The notes under the pieces were generated by a model, which saw only the letters and a program-made list of their open reading frames with translations, was not told the origin of the DNA and did not search any database. Positions 50,369 to 59,347 of a stretch of 64,000 nt of DNA are shown here, in pieces. Source of the DNA: Alphaproteobacteria bacterium (GTDB lineage Bacteria > Pseudomonadota > Alphaproteobacteria > Geminicoccales > Geminicoccaceae); assembly GCA_026982705.1 (NCBI GenBank), contig JALSGP010000033.1, forward strand, positions 124,001 to 188,000, given 5' to 3'. The position numbers and the translations under genes were made by a program. The stretch's first letter is position 1. Each line of letters begins with the position of its first letter.

Positions 50369-51175
50369 GTGTTCTCGCGCTGGTTCCGACGGCCGGAGGC
50401 GGTCGGGACGGCCGCGGTCGAACGGCCACGGGTGGACGGCCGCCCCGCCCGGGTGCCGGCCGGCGTGCGCGTCTACGCCATCGGCGACGTCCACGGTCGG
50501 CTCGATCTCTACCGGGAGCTCGAGGAACGGATCCTCGAGGACCTCGCCCGCGACCGGCGTCTGGTGGATCCGGTGGTGGTCCATCTCGGCGACTATGTCG
50601 ATCGCGGTCTCCACAGCCGCCAGCTCCTCGATCACATCCTTCACCAGAGCCGCCTCGCCGACTGTCCGCGAGTGTTCCTGCGCGGCAACCACGATCTCTG
50701 GATGCGTCTGTTCGTGGGCGGCGAGCTGGCGGTGGGCGCGGACTGGCTCGGCTGGGGCGGCGATGCCACCGTCGCCAGCTACGGCGTTCCGCCCCGGCCC
50801 GATCTCCCGGAGGAGGAGCGGATCGCGGAGCTGCAGCGCCGCTTCGCCGAGCGGGTCCCCCCGGCCCATCTCCGCTTCCTCGATGCCCTCGAGGATGCCT
50901 TCGTGCTGGGAGACTATTTCTTCTGTCACGCCGGCGTCCGGCCGGGGGTGCCGCTCGCCGAGCAGAGCCCGGAGGACCTGCTGTGGATCCGCGAACCCTT
51001 CCTGAGCTGGCGCGGGGATCCGGGCAAGGTGATCGTCCACGGCCACACGGTGAGCGAACAGCCGGTGGTACGGCGCAACCGCATCGGCATCGACACCGGC
51101 GCCTACATCACCAACCGCCTCACCGCGCTGGTGCTGGAGGGGGAGGAATTCCGTTTCCTCACCGCCGGCGGTTGA
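50369..51175 (+). CDS. PPP-family serine/threonine or tetraphosphate phosphatase
   Basis: 268 aa metallophosphoesterase. The metal-ligand motifs of the PPP family are complete: YAIGDVHGRLDLYREL, VVHLGDYVDRGLHSRQ, VFLRGNHDLWMRL, FFCHAGVRPGVPL and VIVHGHTVSEQP. GTG start at 50369 with GGAGG 7 nt before; a longer ATG start at 50324 is possible. The substrate may be a phosphoprotein or a dinucleoside polyphosphate. Divergent from the barrel gene, convergent with ubiA. Confidence 0.9.
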   Translation: MFSRWFRRPEAVGTAAVERPRVDGRPARVPAGVRVYAIGDVHGRLDLYRELEERILEDLARDRRLVDPVVVHLGDYVDRGLHSRQLLDHILHQSRLADCPRVFLRGNHDLWMRLFVGGELAVGADWLGWGGDATVASYGVPPRPDLPEEERIAELQRRFAERVPPAHLRFLDALEDAFVLGDYFFCHAGVRPGVPLAEQSPEDLLWIREPFLSWRGDPGKVIVHGHTVSEQPVVRRNRIGIDTGAYITNRLTALVLEGEEFRFLTAGG

Positions 51176-51182
51176 CGGGGCC

Positions 51183-52142
51183 TCAGTCGAGAAGGCGCCC
51201 CAGCAGGATCGCCGCCAGCACCGCGAGGCCCACTTCGCGGTGGAAGCGGAAGTGGCGCAAACAGGAGACACGGTCGTCGAGATCGACGGTCCGCACGTGC
51301 CACACGAGCAGCCCCGCCGGCACCCCCAGGGCGGCGAGATGGGCGATCCCGAGACCGGCGGCGAGGCCGGCGGCGGCCAGCAGGAGCAGCATCGCCGCGT
51401 AGAAGCCGGCGATCCAGCGGCGGCTCGCGGCGCCCAGCCAGAGGGCGGTGGAACGGACGCCCACCCGCCGGTCGTCCTCGCGGTCCTGGTGGGCGTAGAC
51501 GGTGTCGTAGCCCAGCGTCCAGAAGACGCCGGCCAGGTAGAGGAGCAGGGCCGGGAGCTCGAGGGTGCCGCGCGCCGCCGCCCAGCCCACCAGCGCCCCC
51601 CAGTTGAAGGTGACGCCCAGCACCGCCTGCGGCCACCAGGTCACCCGCTTGGCCAGCGGATAGAGCAGGATCAGCGGCACGCTCGCCAGCGCCACCCATC
51701 GCGCCGTCGGCGGCAGCGCCAGCAGCACCGCGAGGCCCACCGCCGACTGGAGGAGGAAGAAGACCACCGCCTGCCGGGGGCGCAGGCGGCCGGCGGCGAG
51801 GGGGCGGTCGCGGGTGCGCGCCACCTGCCGGTCGATGTCGCGGTCCCACAGGTCGTTCACGGTACATCCCGCCCCGCGCATGGCCACGGCCCCCACGGTG
51901 AAGAGGGCGGCATGCAGGAGGCGGGTGGCGGGGTCGCCGCCGGGCGCCAGCGCCAGGCCCCACCAGCAGGGCAGCAGCAGGAGCCAGGTGCCGATGGGCC
52001 GGTCCCAGCGCGCCAGCAGGGCGTAGTCCCGCAGCCGCGGCGGCAGGTGCCGGATCCAGCCGAGCTGCTGATCGGCGACGAACGGTTGCCCGGACACGAG
52101 CGGAGGTCTACCCGTGGAGGCGGACGAGACCACGGAGATCAT
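51183..52142 (-). CDS. ubiA: 4-hydroxybenzoate polyprenyltransferase
   Basis: 319 aa, integral membrane prenyltransferase of ubiquinone synthesis. First Asp-rich motif NDLWDRDIDRQVARTRDRPL, second DTVYAHQDREDDRRVG; DRPIGTWLLLLPCWWGLAL is the standard opening helix. The start is uncertain: ATG at 52142 overlaps the divergent rsmE start by 29 nt, GTG at 52097 does not and begins closer to the family N-terminus (SGQPFVADQQLGW). I keep the longer one, with the shorter a serious alternative. Confidence 0.93.
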   Translation of the reverse strand: MISVVSSASTGRPPLVSGQPFVADQQLGWIRHLPPRLRDYALLARWDRPIGTWLLLLPCWWGLALAPGGDPATRLLHAALFTVGAVAMRGAGCTVNDLWDRDIDRQVARTRDRPLAAGRLRPRQAVVFFLLQSAVGLAVLLALPPTARWVALASVPLILLYPLAKRVTWWPQAVLGVTFNWGALVGWAAARGTLELPALLLYLAGVFWTLGYDTVYAHQDREDDRRVGVRSTALWLGAASRRWIAGFYAAMLLLLAAAGLAAGLGIAHLAALGVPAGLLVWHVRTVDLDDRVSCLRHFRFHREVGLAVLAAILLGRLLD

Positions 52143-52872
52143 GCGCGCGCCGCGGCTCCATGTCGAGGATCTGGACCCGGGACGGGGGCGGGTCGTGTTG
52201 TCGCGTCCGCGCGCCCACTATCTCGGCACCGTCCTGCGGCTGGGCGTCGGCGATCCCGTCCGGGTCTTCTCCGCCGCGACCGGTGAGTTCGCCGCCCGGA
52301 TCCACGCCCTCGACCGCCGGCAGGCGGTGCTGGAGCTGGGGGAACGGCTGCGGGCGCCGGCTCCGGTGCGTGGGCCGGAGCTCTGGTTCGCGCCCATCCG
52401 TCGTACCCGGCTGGAGTGGCTGGTGGAGAAGGCCACCGAACTCGGTGCGGTGCGGCTGGTGCCGGTGCTCACCCGTCGCACGGTGGTGACGCTGCGCCGG
52501 CCCGAGCGTCTCGCCGCCATCGCCGAGGAGGCGGCGGAACAGTGCGAGCGGCTGGACGTGCCGGAGGTGGCGGCACCGCGCCCGCTGTGCGCGGCGCTGG
52601 CCGAGCGGCCCGCCGGCCGGCCGCTGCTGTTCGCGGAGGAGCGGAGCGCCGCGCCGCCGCTGGCCCGGGTGCTGGCGGATCTCGCCACGGACGAGGTGAC
52701 GGTGCTGGTCGGCCCCGAGGGGGGCTTCGCGCCGGAGGAGCGGGAGGCGCTCGGCGCGCGGGCGGACGTCCGTCCCGTCTCCCTCGGCCCTGCCATCCTG
52801 CGCAGTGAGACGGCGGCGATCTGCGCCCTCGCCGGCATCCGTCTGCTGACGGAGGGGGAGGTGCTCCCATGA
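52114..52872 (+). CDS. rsmE: 16S rRNA (uracil1498-N3)-methyltransferase
   Basis: 252 aa SPOUT methyltransferase. PUA-like N-terminal part (HYLGTVLRLGVGDPVRVFSAATGEF), then APIRRTRLEWLVEKATELGAVRLVPVLTRRTV, the knot motifs VLVGPEGGFAPEEREAL and LGPAILRSETAAICAL. The GTG start at 52114 has GGAGG spaced 7 nt; the internal ATG at 52141 is less well supported. First gene of the rsmE-DUF3422-DUF1192-NUDIX operon. Confidence 0.94.
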   Translation: MEADETTEIMRAPRLHVEDLDPGRGRVVLSRPRAHYLGTVLRLGVGDPVRVFSAATGEFAARIHALDRRQAVLELGERLRAPAPVRGPELWFAPIRRTRLEWLVEKATELGAVRLVPVLTRRTVVTLRRPERLAAIAEEAAEQCERLDVPEVAAPRPLCAALAERPAGRPLLFAEERSAAPPLARVLADLATDEVTVLVGPEGGFAPEEREALGARADVRPVSLGPAILRSETAAICALAGIRLLTEGEVLP

Positions 52873-54173
52873 CGCCGGACCCCCGGATCGCGACGCCACC
52901 TCCGCTGCCGTTCCATCCCGACTATCGCCGGGTGGCCGACGAGCTGCACAGCCGGCCGGCCCCGCGCATCACCGCGCCCGTCACCATCTCCCATCTGGCG
53001 CTGAGCACCGATGCCGGCGGCTTCGAGCGGGCGCTGGAGCGGGTGGCCGAGCTGTGCCGCGACTACGGGGCGCCGCCGCCCTTCCGCGAGCACTTCCACA
53101 GCGTCGACCTCGGCCGGCTGGAGATCCGGTTCGAGCGCCACACCGAGTTCTACACCCTCACCGCCGTCCGTCCCGGCCGGGGGCTCCGTCCCTTCGAGGA
53201 CCGGGCCCTCGACCTGCTGCCGGAGGAATGGGTGGCGGCGCTGCCCGGCGAGGTGACGGCGGCCTGCCATCTGGTGCTGGAACGGCGCGAGCCGCCACCG
53301 CCCGCCGAGATCGACGCCCTCTTCGAGGGCGCGCGGGTGCGGGCCAGCCGGGTGATGGACGGGGCGGCGGTGGTGTGGACCGACTGGCGTCCCCACGGCG
53401 ACGGCTTCTGCCGCTTCTACGCGGTGGACACCGGCATGGACCGCTTCCGCGCCGGCCGCTTCGTCCAGCGCATCCTCGAGCTCGACACCTATCGCATGAT
53501 GGCGCTGGTGGGGTTGCCGGTGGCGCGACGGGTGGCCCCCACCCTGCTGGAGGTGGAGCGGGGGCTCATGGAGGTGACCCGCGAGATCGCCACCGTGCGC
53601 GGGCTCGACGGGGAACGGGAACTGCTGGCCCGGCTCTTCGCCCTCGCCGCCACCAGCGCCCGCCTCGTCGCCGAGACCGCCTTCCGCTTCGGGGCCACCC
53701 GGGCCTACGCCCAGCTCGTGGCCGACCGTCTCGCCGAGCTGCGCGAGGAGCGCTTCGATCCCTATCAGCCCCTGGGCCAGTTCCTGCTGCGCCGCTTCGA
53801 GCCGGCGGTGCGCACCTGCGAGTCCGTGGCCGAACGCATGCAGACCGCCAACGACCGCGTGGCGCGGGCGGCCAATCTGGTGCGCACCCGCGTCGACGTG
53901 GAGATCCAGGAACAGAACCAGAAGCTGCTCGCCTCCATGGAGCGGCGGGCGGCGCTGCAGCTGCGGCTGCAGGAGACCGTCGAGGGGCTGTCGGTGGTGG
54001 TGCTGAGCTATTATGCCCTGGGGCTGCTGGGCTATGTGGTGAAGGCGCTGCCGCTTTCCGCCGACATCCGCAAGACGGTGCTGGGAGTGGCGGTGCCGCT
54101 GGTGGTGGGCGCGGTGTGGCTGGGCATCCAGCGCTTCCGCCGGCGGGTGCTGGGTCGACACGGAGGAGCGTGA
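52869..54173 (+). CDS. DUF3422 family membrane protein
   Basis: 434 aa. Opening PPLPFHPDYRRVADELHSRPAPRI is typical of DUF3422. The C-terminal third is a helical stalk (RTCESVAERMQTANDRVARAANLVRTRVDVEIQEQNQKLLASMERRA, in two halves) followed by two membrane helices (GLSVVVLSYYALGLLGYVVKAL and VLGVAVPLVVGAVWLGI). Starts with an ATGA overlap after rsmE. Cellular role unknown; restricted mostly to alphaproteobacteria and relatives. Confidence 0.88.
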   Translation: MTPDPRIATPPPLPFHPDYRRVADELHSRPAPRITAPVTISHLALSTDAGGFERALERVAELCRDYGAPPPFREHFHSVDLGRLEIRFERHTEFYTLTAVRPGRGLRPFEDRALDLLPEEWVAALPGEVTAACHLVLERREPPPPAEIDALFEGARVRASRVMDGAAVVWTDWRPHGDGFCRFYAVDTGMDRFRAGRFVQRILELDTYRMMALVGLPVARRVAPTLLEVERGLMEVTREIATVRGLDGERELLARLFALAATSARLVAETAFRFGATRAYAQLVADRLAELREERFDPYQPLGQFLLRRFEPAVRTCESVAERMQTANDRVARAANLVRTRVDVEIQEQNQKLLASMERRAALQLRLQETVEGLSVVVLSYYALGLLGYVVKALPLSADIRKTVLGVAVPLVVGAVWLGIQRFRRRVLGRHGGA

Positions 54174-54176
54174 GCG

Positions 54177-54383
54177 ATGGAGGAGGACGACGTCCGCCGG
54201 TCCCCCGGCCGCGTGGTGGGCGCCTCGCTGGAGGGGCTCTCCGTGGCGGAGCTGGAGAGCTATCTGGCCGAGCTGCGCGCCGAGATCGCCCGCGTGGAGG
54301 CGGAGCTCGCCCGCCGCCGCGCCGTGCGCGGGGCCGCCGAGGCCCTCTTCGGTCCGCCGCCGGATGCCGCCGGCACGCGATGA
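54177..54383 (+). CDS. DUF1192 small coiled-coil protein
   Basis: 68 aa; LEGLSVAELESYLAELRAEIARVEAELARRRA is the DUF1192 core, a short coiled coil common in alphaproteobacteria. Placed 3 nt after the DUF3422 gene and overlapping the NUDIX start by 4 nt, so it is coupled to both. Function unknown. Confidence 0.85.
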   Translation: MEEDDVRRSPGRVVGASLEGLSVAELESYLAELRAEIARVEAELARRRAVRGAAEALFGPPPDAAGTR

Positions 54384-54973
54384 CCATCCGCTTCTGTCCC
54401 CGCTGCGGCGGGGAGGTGATCTACCGGGTGCCGGCCGGCGACGAGCGGCCGCGGGCGGTGTGCACCGCCTGCGGGCGCATCCACTACGAGAACCCGCGGG
54501 TGGTGGTGGGGTCCGTCTGTCTCTGGCGGGGACGGGTCCTGCTGTGCCGGCGCGCCATCGAGCCGCGGGCGGGACTGTGGACCATCCCCGCCGGCTATCT
54601 GGAGCTGGGCGAGACGGTGGAGGAGGGCGCGGTGCGCGAGGCGCGGGAGGAGGCGTGTGTCACCATTCGTCCGCGCCATCTGCTGGCCGTCTACAGTCTG
54701 CCGCGGATCGGCCAGGTGCAGATGATGTTCCTGGCCGAGGTGGTGGCGGGCGAGCCGGCGCCGGGTCACGAGACGCTGGAGGTGGGGCTGTTCGACTTCG
54801 CCACCATTCCCTGGGCGGAGCTGGCCTTTCCCACCGTGACGCGGATCCTGCGGCGGGCGCGGGCGGTGTGCGAGGAGGGTGCCGCGCCGGTGCCGGTGCT
54901 GGAGACGGAGCGCGGCGGCGTGGGCGATCCCCTCAGCCCTCCCGCGGCGTCACCTCCTCGAGGATCGTCCTGA
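54380..54973 (+). CDS. NUDIX hydrolase with zinc ribbon
   Basis: 197 aa. N-terminal zinc ribbon CPRCGGEVIYRVP with CTACGRIHYENPRVVVG, then the NUDIX box GYLELGETVEEGAVREAREEACV preceded by GLWTIPA. This is the NUDIX_4/ADP-ribose or NADH pyrophosphatase-like group with a ribbon. The last 13 codons overlap the convergent suhB end by 41 nt. ATG at 54380. Confidence 0.85.
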   Translation: MTIRFCPRCGGEVIYRVPAGDERPRAVCTACGRIHYENPRVVVGSVCLWRGRVLLCRRAIEPRAGLWTIPAGYLELGETVEEGAVREAREEACVTIRPRHLLAVYSLPRIGQVQMMFLAEVVAGEPAPGHETLEVGLFDFATIPWAELAFPTVTRILRRARAVCEEGAAPVPVLETERGGVGDPLSPPAASPPRGSS

Positions 54974-55739
54974 GACGGGCATAGACCCAGGGGTTGCCGG
55001 CCACCAGCGTGCCGCGCGCGAACGGATCCTCGTCCCCCTCGAGCCGGCCCACGAGACCACCGGCTTCCCGCACCAGCAGGATGCCGGCGGCCATGTCCCA
55101 GGGTTTGAGCCCGAACTCCCAGAAGCCGTCCTGTCGGCCGGCGGCCACATAGGCGAGATCGAGGGACGCGGTGCCCATGCGCCGGATCCCGGCCACTTCG
55201 TCGGCCACCCGGTTCATCTGGGCGGTGAAGTGGCGCCGGCCCTCCCAGTCGCGCACCGGCAGCCCGCAGGCGACGAGCGCCGTGCCCATGTCCCGCCGCG
55301 CCGACACCCGGATGCGGCGATCGTTGAGGAAGGCGCCGCCCCCCTTCTCGGCGGTGAACATCTCGTTCTTGACGGGATCGAAGACGACGCCGGCGAGGAT
55401 CTCGCGGCCGCGCACCAGGGCGATGGAGATGGCCCAGTGGGGCAGGCCGTGGAGGAAGTTGGTGGTGCCGTCCAGGGGATCCACCACCCACAGGAACTCC
55501 CCGTCCTCGCCGGCATGGCGGCCGCTCTCCTCCATCAGCAGCCCCCAGCGCGGCCGCGCACGGCGCAGCTCCTCGTAGAGGATCCGCTCGGCCCGCCGGT
55601 CCGCCGCCGAGACGAAGTCGCCCGGCCCCTTCACCGAGACCTGGAGCTGCTCCACCTCGCCGAAGTCGCGCACCAGCGTGCGGGCGGCACGGATGGCCGC
55701 CCGGACCATGATCTCGAGATTGGCGGAACGACGCGGCAC
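54933..55739 (-). CDS. suhB: inositol-1-monophosphatase family protein
   Basis: 268 aa. Motifs of the Mg-dependent IMPase family: metal ligands in LMEESG, WVVDPLDGTTNFLHGLP and WEFGLKPWDMAAGILLVREAGG. GTG start at 55739; 19 nt downstream of efp, the common alphaproteobacterial pair. In E. coli SuhB also acts on rRNA transcription; whether that holds here is unknown. Confidence 0.93.
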   Translation of the reverse strand: MPRRSANLEIMVRAAIRAARTLVRDFGEVEQLQVSVKGPGDFVSAADRRAERILYEELRRARPRWGLLMEESGRHAGEDGEFLWVVDPLDGTTNFLHGLPHWAISIALVRGREILAGVVFDPVKNEMFTAEKGGGAFLNDRRIRVSARRDMGTALVACGLPVRDWEGRRHFTAQMNRVADEVAGIRRMGTASLDLAYVAAGRQDGFWEFGLKPWDMAAGILLVREAGGLVGRLEGDEDPFARGTLVAGNPWVYARLRTILEEVTPREG

Positions 55740-55758
55740 GGCGGCCTCCCCCGGGGTC

Positions 55759-56325
55759 TCAGGCGCGGGCGCGACCGACGTAGGAGAGATCGCGGGTATC
55801 CACGATCACCTTCTCGCCGACGCCCACGTGGGGCGGCACCATGATGCGCAGACCGTTGTCCAGCACCGCCGGCTTGTAGGAGGCGGCGGCCGTCTGCCCC
55901 TTCACCACCGGCTCGGCCTCCACCACCTCGCACACCACCGTGTCCGGCAGTTCCACGTCCACCGGCCGGCCCTCGTGCATCAGCAGCCGCACCACCACGC
56001 CCTCGCGCAGGAACACCGCCCGTTCCCCGAGGGACTCGCGGGGCAGCGAGATCTGGTCGAAGGTCTCCTGGTTCATGAAGTGGAGCATCTCGCCGTCGTC
56101 GTAGAGGAACTGGAAGGGGACTTCCTCCAGACGCACCCGCTCCACCGGCTCCACCGCACGGAAGCGCTCGTTGAGCTTGGTGCCGTCGACCAGCGCCTTG
56201 AGCTCCACCTGCTGGTAGGCGGGGCCCTTGCCGGGTTTGACGTGCTCGGTCTTCACCACGCGCCACAGCCGGCCCTTGTGCTCGATCACCATGCCGGGGC
56301 GCAGATCGTTCGCCGTGACCTTCAT
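55759..56325 (-). CDS. efp: elongation factor P
   Basis: 188 aa, three beta-barrel domains. The tip lysine is Lys33 in HVKPGKGPAYQQ; LRPGMVIEHKGRLWRVVK and the C-terminal DTRDLSYVGRA are typical. It relieves ribosome stalling at proline runs. The lysine type of tip would need EpmA or an equivalent modifier, not seen in the window. ATG at 56325; operon with suhB. Confidence 0.95.
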   Translation of the reverse strand: MKVTANDLRPGMVIEHKGRLWRVVKTEHVKPGKGPAYQQVELKALVDGTKLNERFRAVEPVERVRLEEVPFQFLYDDGEMLHFMNQETFDQISLPRESLGERAVFLREGVVVRLLMHEGRPVDVELPDTVVCEVVEAEPVVKGQTAAASYKPAVLDNGLRIMVPPHVGVGEKVIVDTRDLSYVGRARA

Positions 56326-56456
56326 CCTCGTCGTCCGTCGGGTGGGAAGGGGACATGCCGTCGCCGCGCCGATCCCCCGTCGGCCGCGGAGGCGATTCGC
56401 ACCGGTGGGAGGGCGGAATGCGACCCGACCGCCGCACGGACCGCGCGGCCACCGCC

Positions 56457-56485
56457 CACATAGTCCGCCCCGGGCGCCCCCGCAA
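56457..56485 (-). promoter_or_regulatory. efp promoter
   Basis: TTGCGG (56485-56480), 17 nt, TATGTG (56462-56457); leader of about 125 nt to the efp ATG. Confidence 0.5.
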
Positions 56486-56516
56486 CCGGCGCGCGACGCC
56501 GCGGTCCCTCGGCCCC

Positions 56517-56544
56517 TCGACAGGGGGGCGGGGCGGGCTACTCT
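56517..56544 (+). promoter_or_regulatory. polA promoter
   Basis: TCGACA (56517-56522), 16 nt, TACTCT (56539-56544), 29 nt before the polA ATG. Confidence 0.45.
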
Positions 56545-56572
56545 CGCCGGCGGAACCAGCGGAAGGGCGTCC

Positions 56573-59329
56573 ATGAGCGAGGCCGCCACCGCCTCCCGCG
56601 CGGACGGCGCCGCCGGCAGCGGACCGCGACGGCTCCTGATCGTCGACGCCCCGGGCTATGTCTACCGGGCCTTCTTCGCCCTGCCGCCCATGACCCGCCC
56701 GGACGGCACCCCGGTCAACGCCGTCTACGGGTTCGCCAACATGATGCTCAGGCTCATGGAGCGCTATCCCGACGACGACATCGTCGTGGTGTTCGACGCC
56801 GGTGGCCCCACCTTCCGGGAGAAGATCTACGAGGACTACAAGGCCCAGCGCGAGCCGCCGCCGGCGGAGATGGAGGTCCAGTTCCCGCTGGTGCGACGGG
56901 CGGCCGAGGCCTTCGACCTGCCGGTGCTGGAGGTGCCGGGCGTCGAGGCCGACGACGTCATCGCCACCCTCGTCCGCATGGCGCGCGAGGCCGGGCGCGA
57001 GGTGATCGTCGTGTCGGCCGACAAGGACCTGATGCAGCTGGTGGGCCCGGGGGTGGTGATGTGGCATCCCATCCGCGAAGCCTTCATCGGCCCCGAGGAA
57101 GTGCGGGCGCGCTTCGGCGTCGGACCCGAGCACGTGCGCGACGTGCTGGCGCTCGCGGGCGATCCCACCGACAACGTTCCGGGGGTGCGCGGCATCGGCG
57201 TCAAGACGGCGGCCCAGCTGGTCCGGGAGTTCGGCTCCCTCGAGGACATCCTCGCCAACGTCCACCGCATCCGCCAGCCCAAGCGGCGCCGCACCCTCGA
57301 GGAGCAGGCCCATCTCGCCCGCCTCTCCTGGGAACTGGTGGGGCTCGACGACCGAGTGCCGCTGCCGGTGACCCTCGACGATCTCCGCCGCCGGCCGCGG
57401 GATCCGAAGAAGCTGCTGGACTTCTTCCGCGAGAACGCCTTCCGTTCGCTGATCGTGCGCCTCGAGGAGGTGGCCGAGATGGCGGCCGCCGAGCGGGCGG
57501 CGGCACGGAGCGGGCCGCGCTTCGCGGCCGTGCGCGACGAGGAGACGCTCCGGCGCATCCTCGCCGAGGCCCACGCCCGCGGGCGGCTCGCCCTCGATCT
57601 CGAGACGGACTCGCTGCGCATCGAACGCGCCCGCATCGTCGGCGTGGGCCTCGCGGTGGAGGAGGAGACGGGCTGGTACGTGCCGGTGGACCATCGCGAC
57701 GAGGCCGGCCAGCGGGTGGCGGACCAGCTCCCGCTGGAGACGGTGCTGCGGCATCTGGCGCCGGTGCTGGGGGATGCCGCCGTCCTCAAGATCGGCCACA
57801 ATCTCAAGTTCGATCTCGCCATCCTCGAACGCCACGGCCTCACGGTGACCCCGGTGGCCGACACCATGCTCGTCTCCTACGCGGTGGCCGGCACCGCCCA
57901 CGGCCACGGGCTCGACGAACTGGCCAAGCGGTATCTCGACTACGACACGGTGAGCTACGCCGAACTGTGCGGCACCGGCCGGCGGCAGATCACCTTCGAC
58001 CGGGTCCCGGTGGGGAAGGCGGTCCGCTACGGGGCGGAGGACGCCGAGGTCACCCTGCGTCTCCATCACGCCCTCGGCCGTCTGATGCTCGACGAGCGGG
58101 TGGCGCGCGTCTACGAGACCCTCGACCGGCCGCTGGTGCCCATCGTCGCCCGCATGGAACGCACCGGCATCCGCATCGACCGGGCGCGGCTGCGCGAACT
58201 CTCCCGCACCTTCGGCGCCCGCATGCGGGAACTGGAGGAGAGGGCGCGGGAGCTCGCCGGCGCGCCGTTCAATCTCGGATCGCCCAAGCAAATCGGCGAG
58301 GTGCTGGCCCGGGAGCTCGCCGGCATCGGCGCCCGCCGCACCGCCACCGGCGGCTTCTCCACCGGCGCCGACGTACTGGAGGAGCTGGCGGCGGAGGGGG
58401 TGGAGCTCGCGCGCGTCGTGCTGGAGTGGCGCCAGCTCCAGAAACTGGTGCGCACCTACTGCGACGCGCTCTTGGAACAGGTGGATCCCGCCACCGGCCG
58501 GGTCCACACCTCCTTCAACCTCGCCGCCACCTCCACCGGCCGGCTGAGCTCCAGCGACCCCAATCTCCAGAACATCCCCGTCCGCACCGAGGAGGGGCGG
58601 ATGATCCGCGCCGCCTTCGTCGCCGACGAGGGCCATCTGCTGCTGTCGGCCGACTATTCGCAGATCGAGCTCCGGGTGGTGGCCCATCTCGCCGACGTGG
58701 CCGGGCTCAGGGAGGCCTTCGCCCGCGGTCTCGACGTCCATTCGGCGGCGGCCGCGGCCATGTTCGGCGTGCCGGTGGAGAGGGTGGACCACGAATATCG
58801 CCGTGCCGCCAAGGTGATCAACTACGGCATCGTCTACGGCATCGGCCCCCAGGGCCTGGCCCAGCGGCTGGGGGTGCCGGTGGCGCGGGCGCGCCGGTAC
58901 ATCGACGCCTATTTCGCCCGCTATCCCGAGCTCAGGGCCTACATGGAGCGGGTGGTGGAGGCGGCCCGTCAGAAGGGCTGGGTGCAGACCCTCTACGGAC
59001 GCCGCTGTTTCGTGGCCGACATCAATCACCGGGTGCCGTCGCGCCGCAACGCCGCCGAACGGCAGGCCATCAACGCGCCGGTCCAGGGCACCGCCGCCGA
59101 CATCATGAAGCGGGCCATGATCCGCCTCGACCGGCGACTGGCGCGCGAGGGGCTCGGGGCGCGCCTGCTGCTGCAGGTGCACGACGAACTGGTGTTGGAG
59201 GTGCCGGAGGCGGAGGTGGAACGCACCGCCGAGGTGGTCCGGGCGGTGATGGCCGACGCCGCCCCCCAGCTCTCGGTGCCGCTGGAGGTGGAGGTGGGCT
59301 TCGGCCGCAACTGGGACGAGGCCCACTGA
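56573..59329 (+). CDS. polA: DNA polymerase I
   Basis: 918 aa with all three domains. 5' nuclease at about residues 20-260 (VFDAGGPTFREKIYEDYKAQR, VEADDVIATL, SADKDLMQLV). 3'-5' exonuclease complete: Exo I LALDLETDSL, Exo II KIGHNLKFDLAIL, Exo III YGAEDAEVTL. Polymerase motifs: A LLLSADYSQIELRVVAHL, B RRAAKVINYGIVYGIGPQG, C LLLQVHDELVLEVP. In motif B residue 751 (TAC at 58823-58825) is Tyr, where E. coli Pol I and Taq have Phe. ATG at 56573. It fills gaps and removes RNA primers. Confidence 0.96.
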   Translation: MSEAATASRADGAAGSGPRRLLIVDAPGYVYRAFFALPPMTRPDGTPVNAVYGFANMMLRLMERYPDDDIVVVFDAGGPTFREKIYEDYKAQREPPPAEMEVQFPLVRRAAEAFDLPVLEVPGVEADDVIATLVRMAREAGREVIVVSADKDLMQLVGPGVVMWHPIREAFIGPEEVRARFGVGPEHVRDVLALAGDPTDNVPGVRGIGVKTAAQLVREFGSLEDILANVHRIRQPKRRRTLEEQAHLARLSWELVGLDDRVPLPVTLDDLRRRPRDPKKLLDFFRENAFRSLIVRLEEVAEMAAAERAAARSGPRFAAVRDEETLRRILAEAHARGRLALDLETDSLRIERARIVGVGLAVEEETGWYVPVDHRDEAGQRVADQLPLETVLRHLAPVLGDAAVLKIGHNLKFDLAILERHGLTVTPVADTMLVSYAVAGTAHGHGLDELAKRYLDYDTVSYAELCGTGRRQITFDRVPVGKAVRYGAEDAEVTLRLHHALGRLMLDERVARVYETLDRPLVPIVARMERTGIRIDRARLRELSRTFGARMRELEERARELAGAPFNLGSPKQIGEVLARELAGIGARRTATGGFSTGADVLEELAAEGVELARVVLEWRQLQKLVRTYCDALLEQVDPATGRVHTSFNLAATSTGRLSSSDPNLQNIPVRTEEGRMIRAAFVADEGHLLLSADYSQIELRVVAHLADVAGLREAFARGLDVHSAAAAAMFGVPVERVDHEYRRAAKVINYGIVYGIGPQGLAQRLGVPVARARRYIDAYFARYPELRAYMERVVEAARQKGWVQTLYGRRCFVADINHRVPSRRNAAERQAINAPVQGTAADIMKRAMIRLDRRLAREGLGARLLLQVHDELVLEVPEAEVERTAEVVRAVMADAAPQLSVPLEVEVGFGRNWDEAH

Positions 59330-59347
59330 GCGGCGGGGACGGTCCGC

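Noticed and set aside
55631-59326. A 1231-codon frame on the - strand opposite polA
   Set aside because: Antisense of polA, rich in His/Gly/Asp/Val, no domain; polA on the + strand is unmistakable. Long antisense frames are common throughout this GC-rich window.
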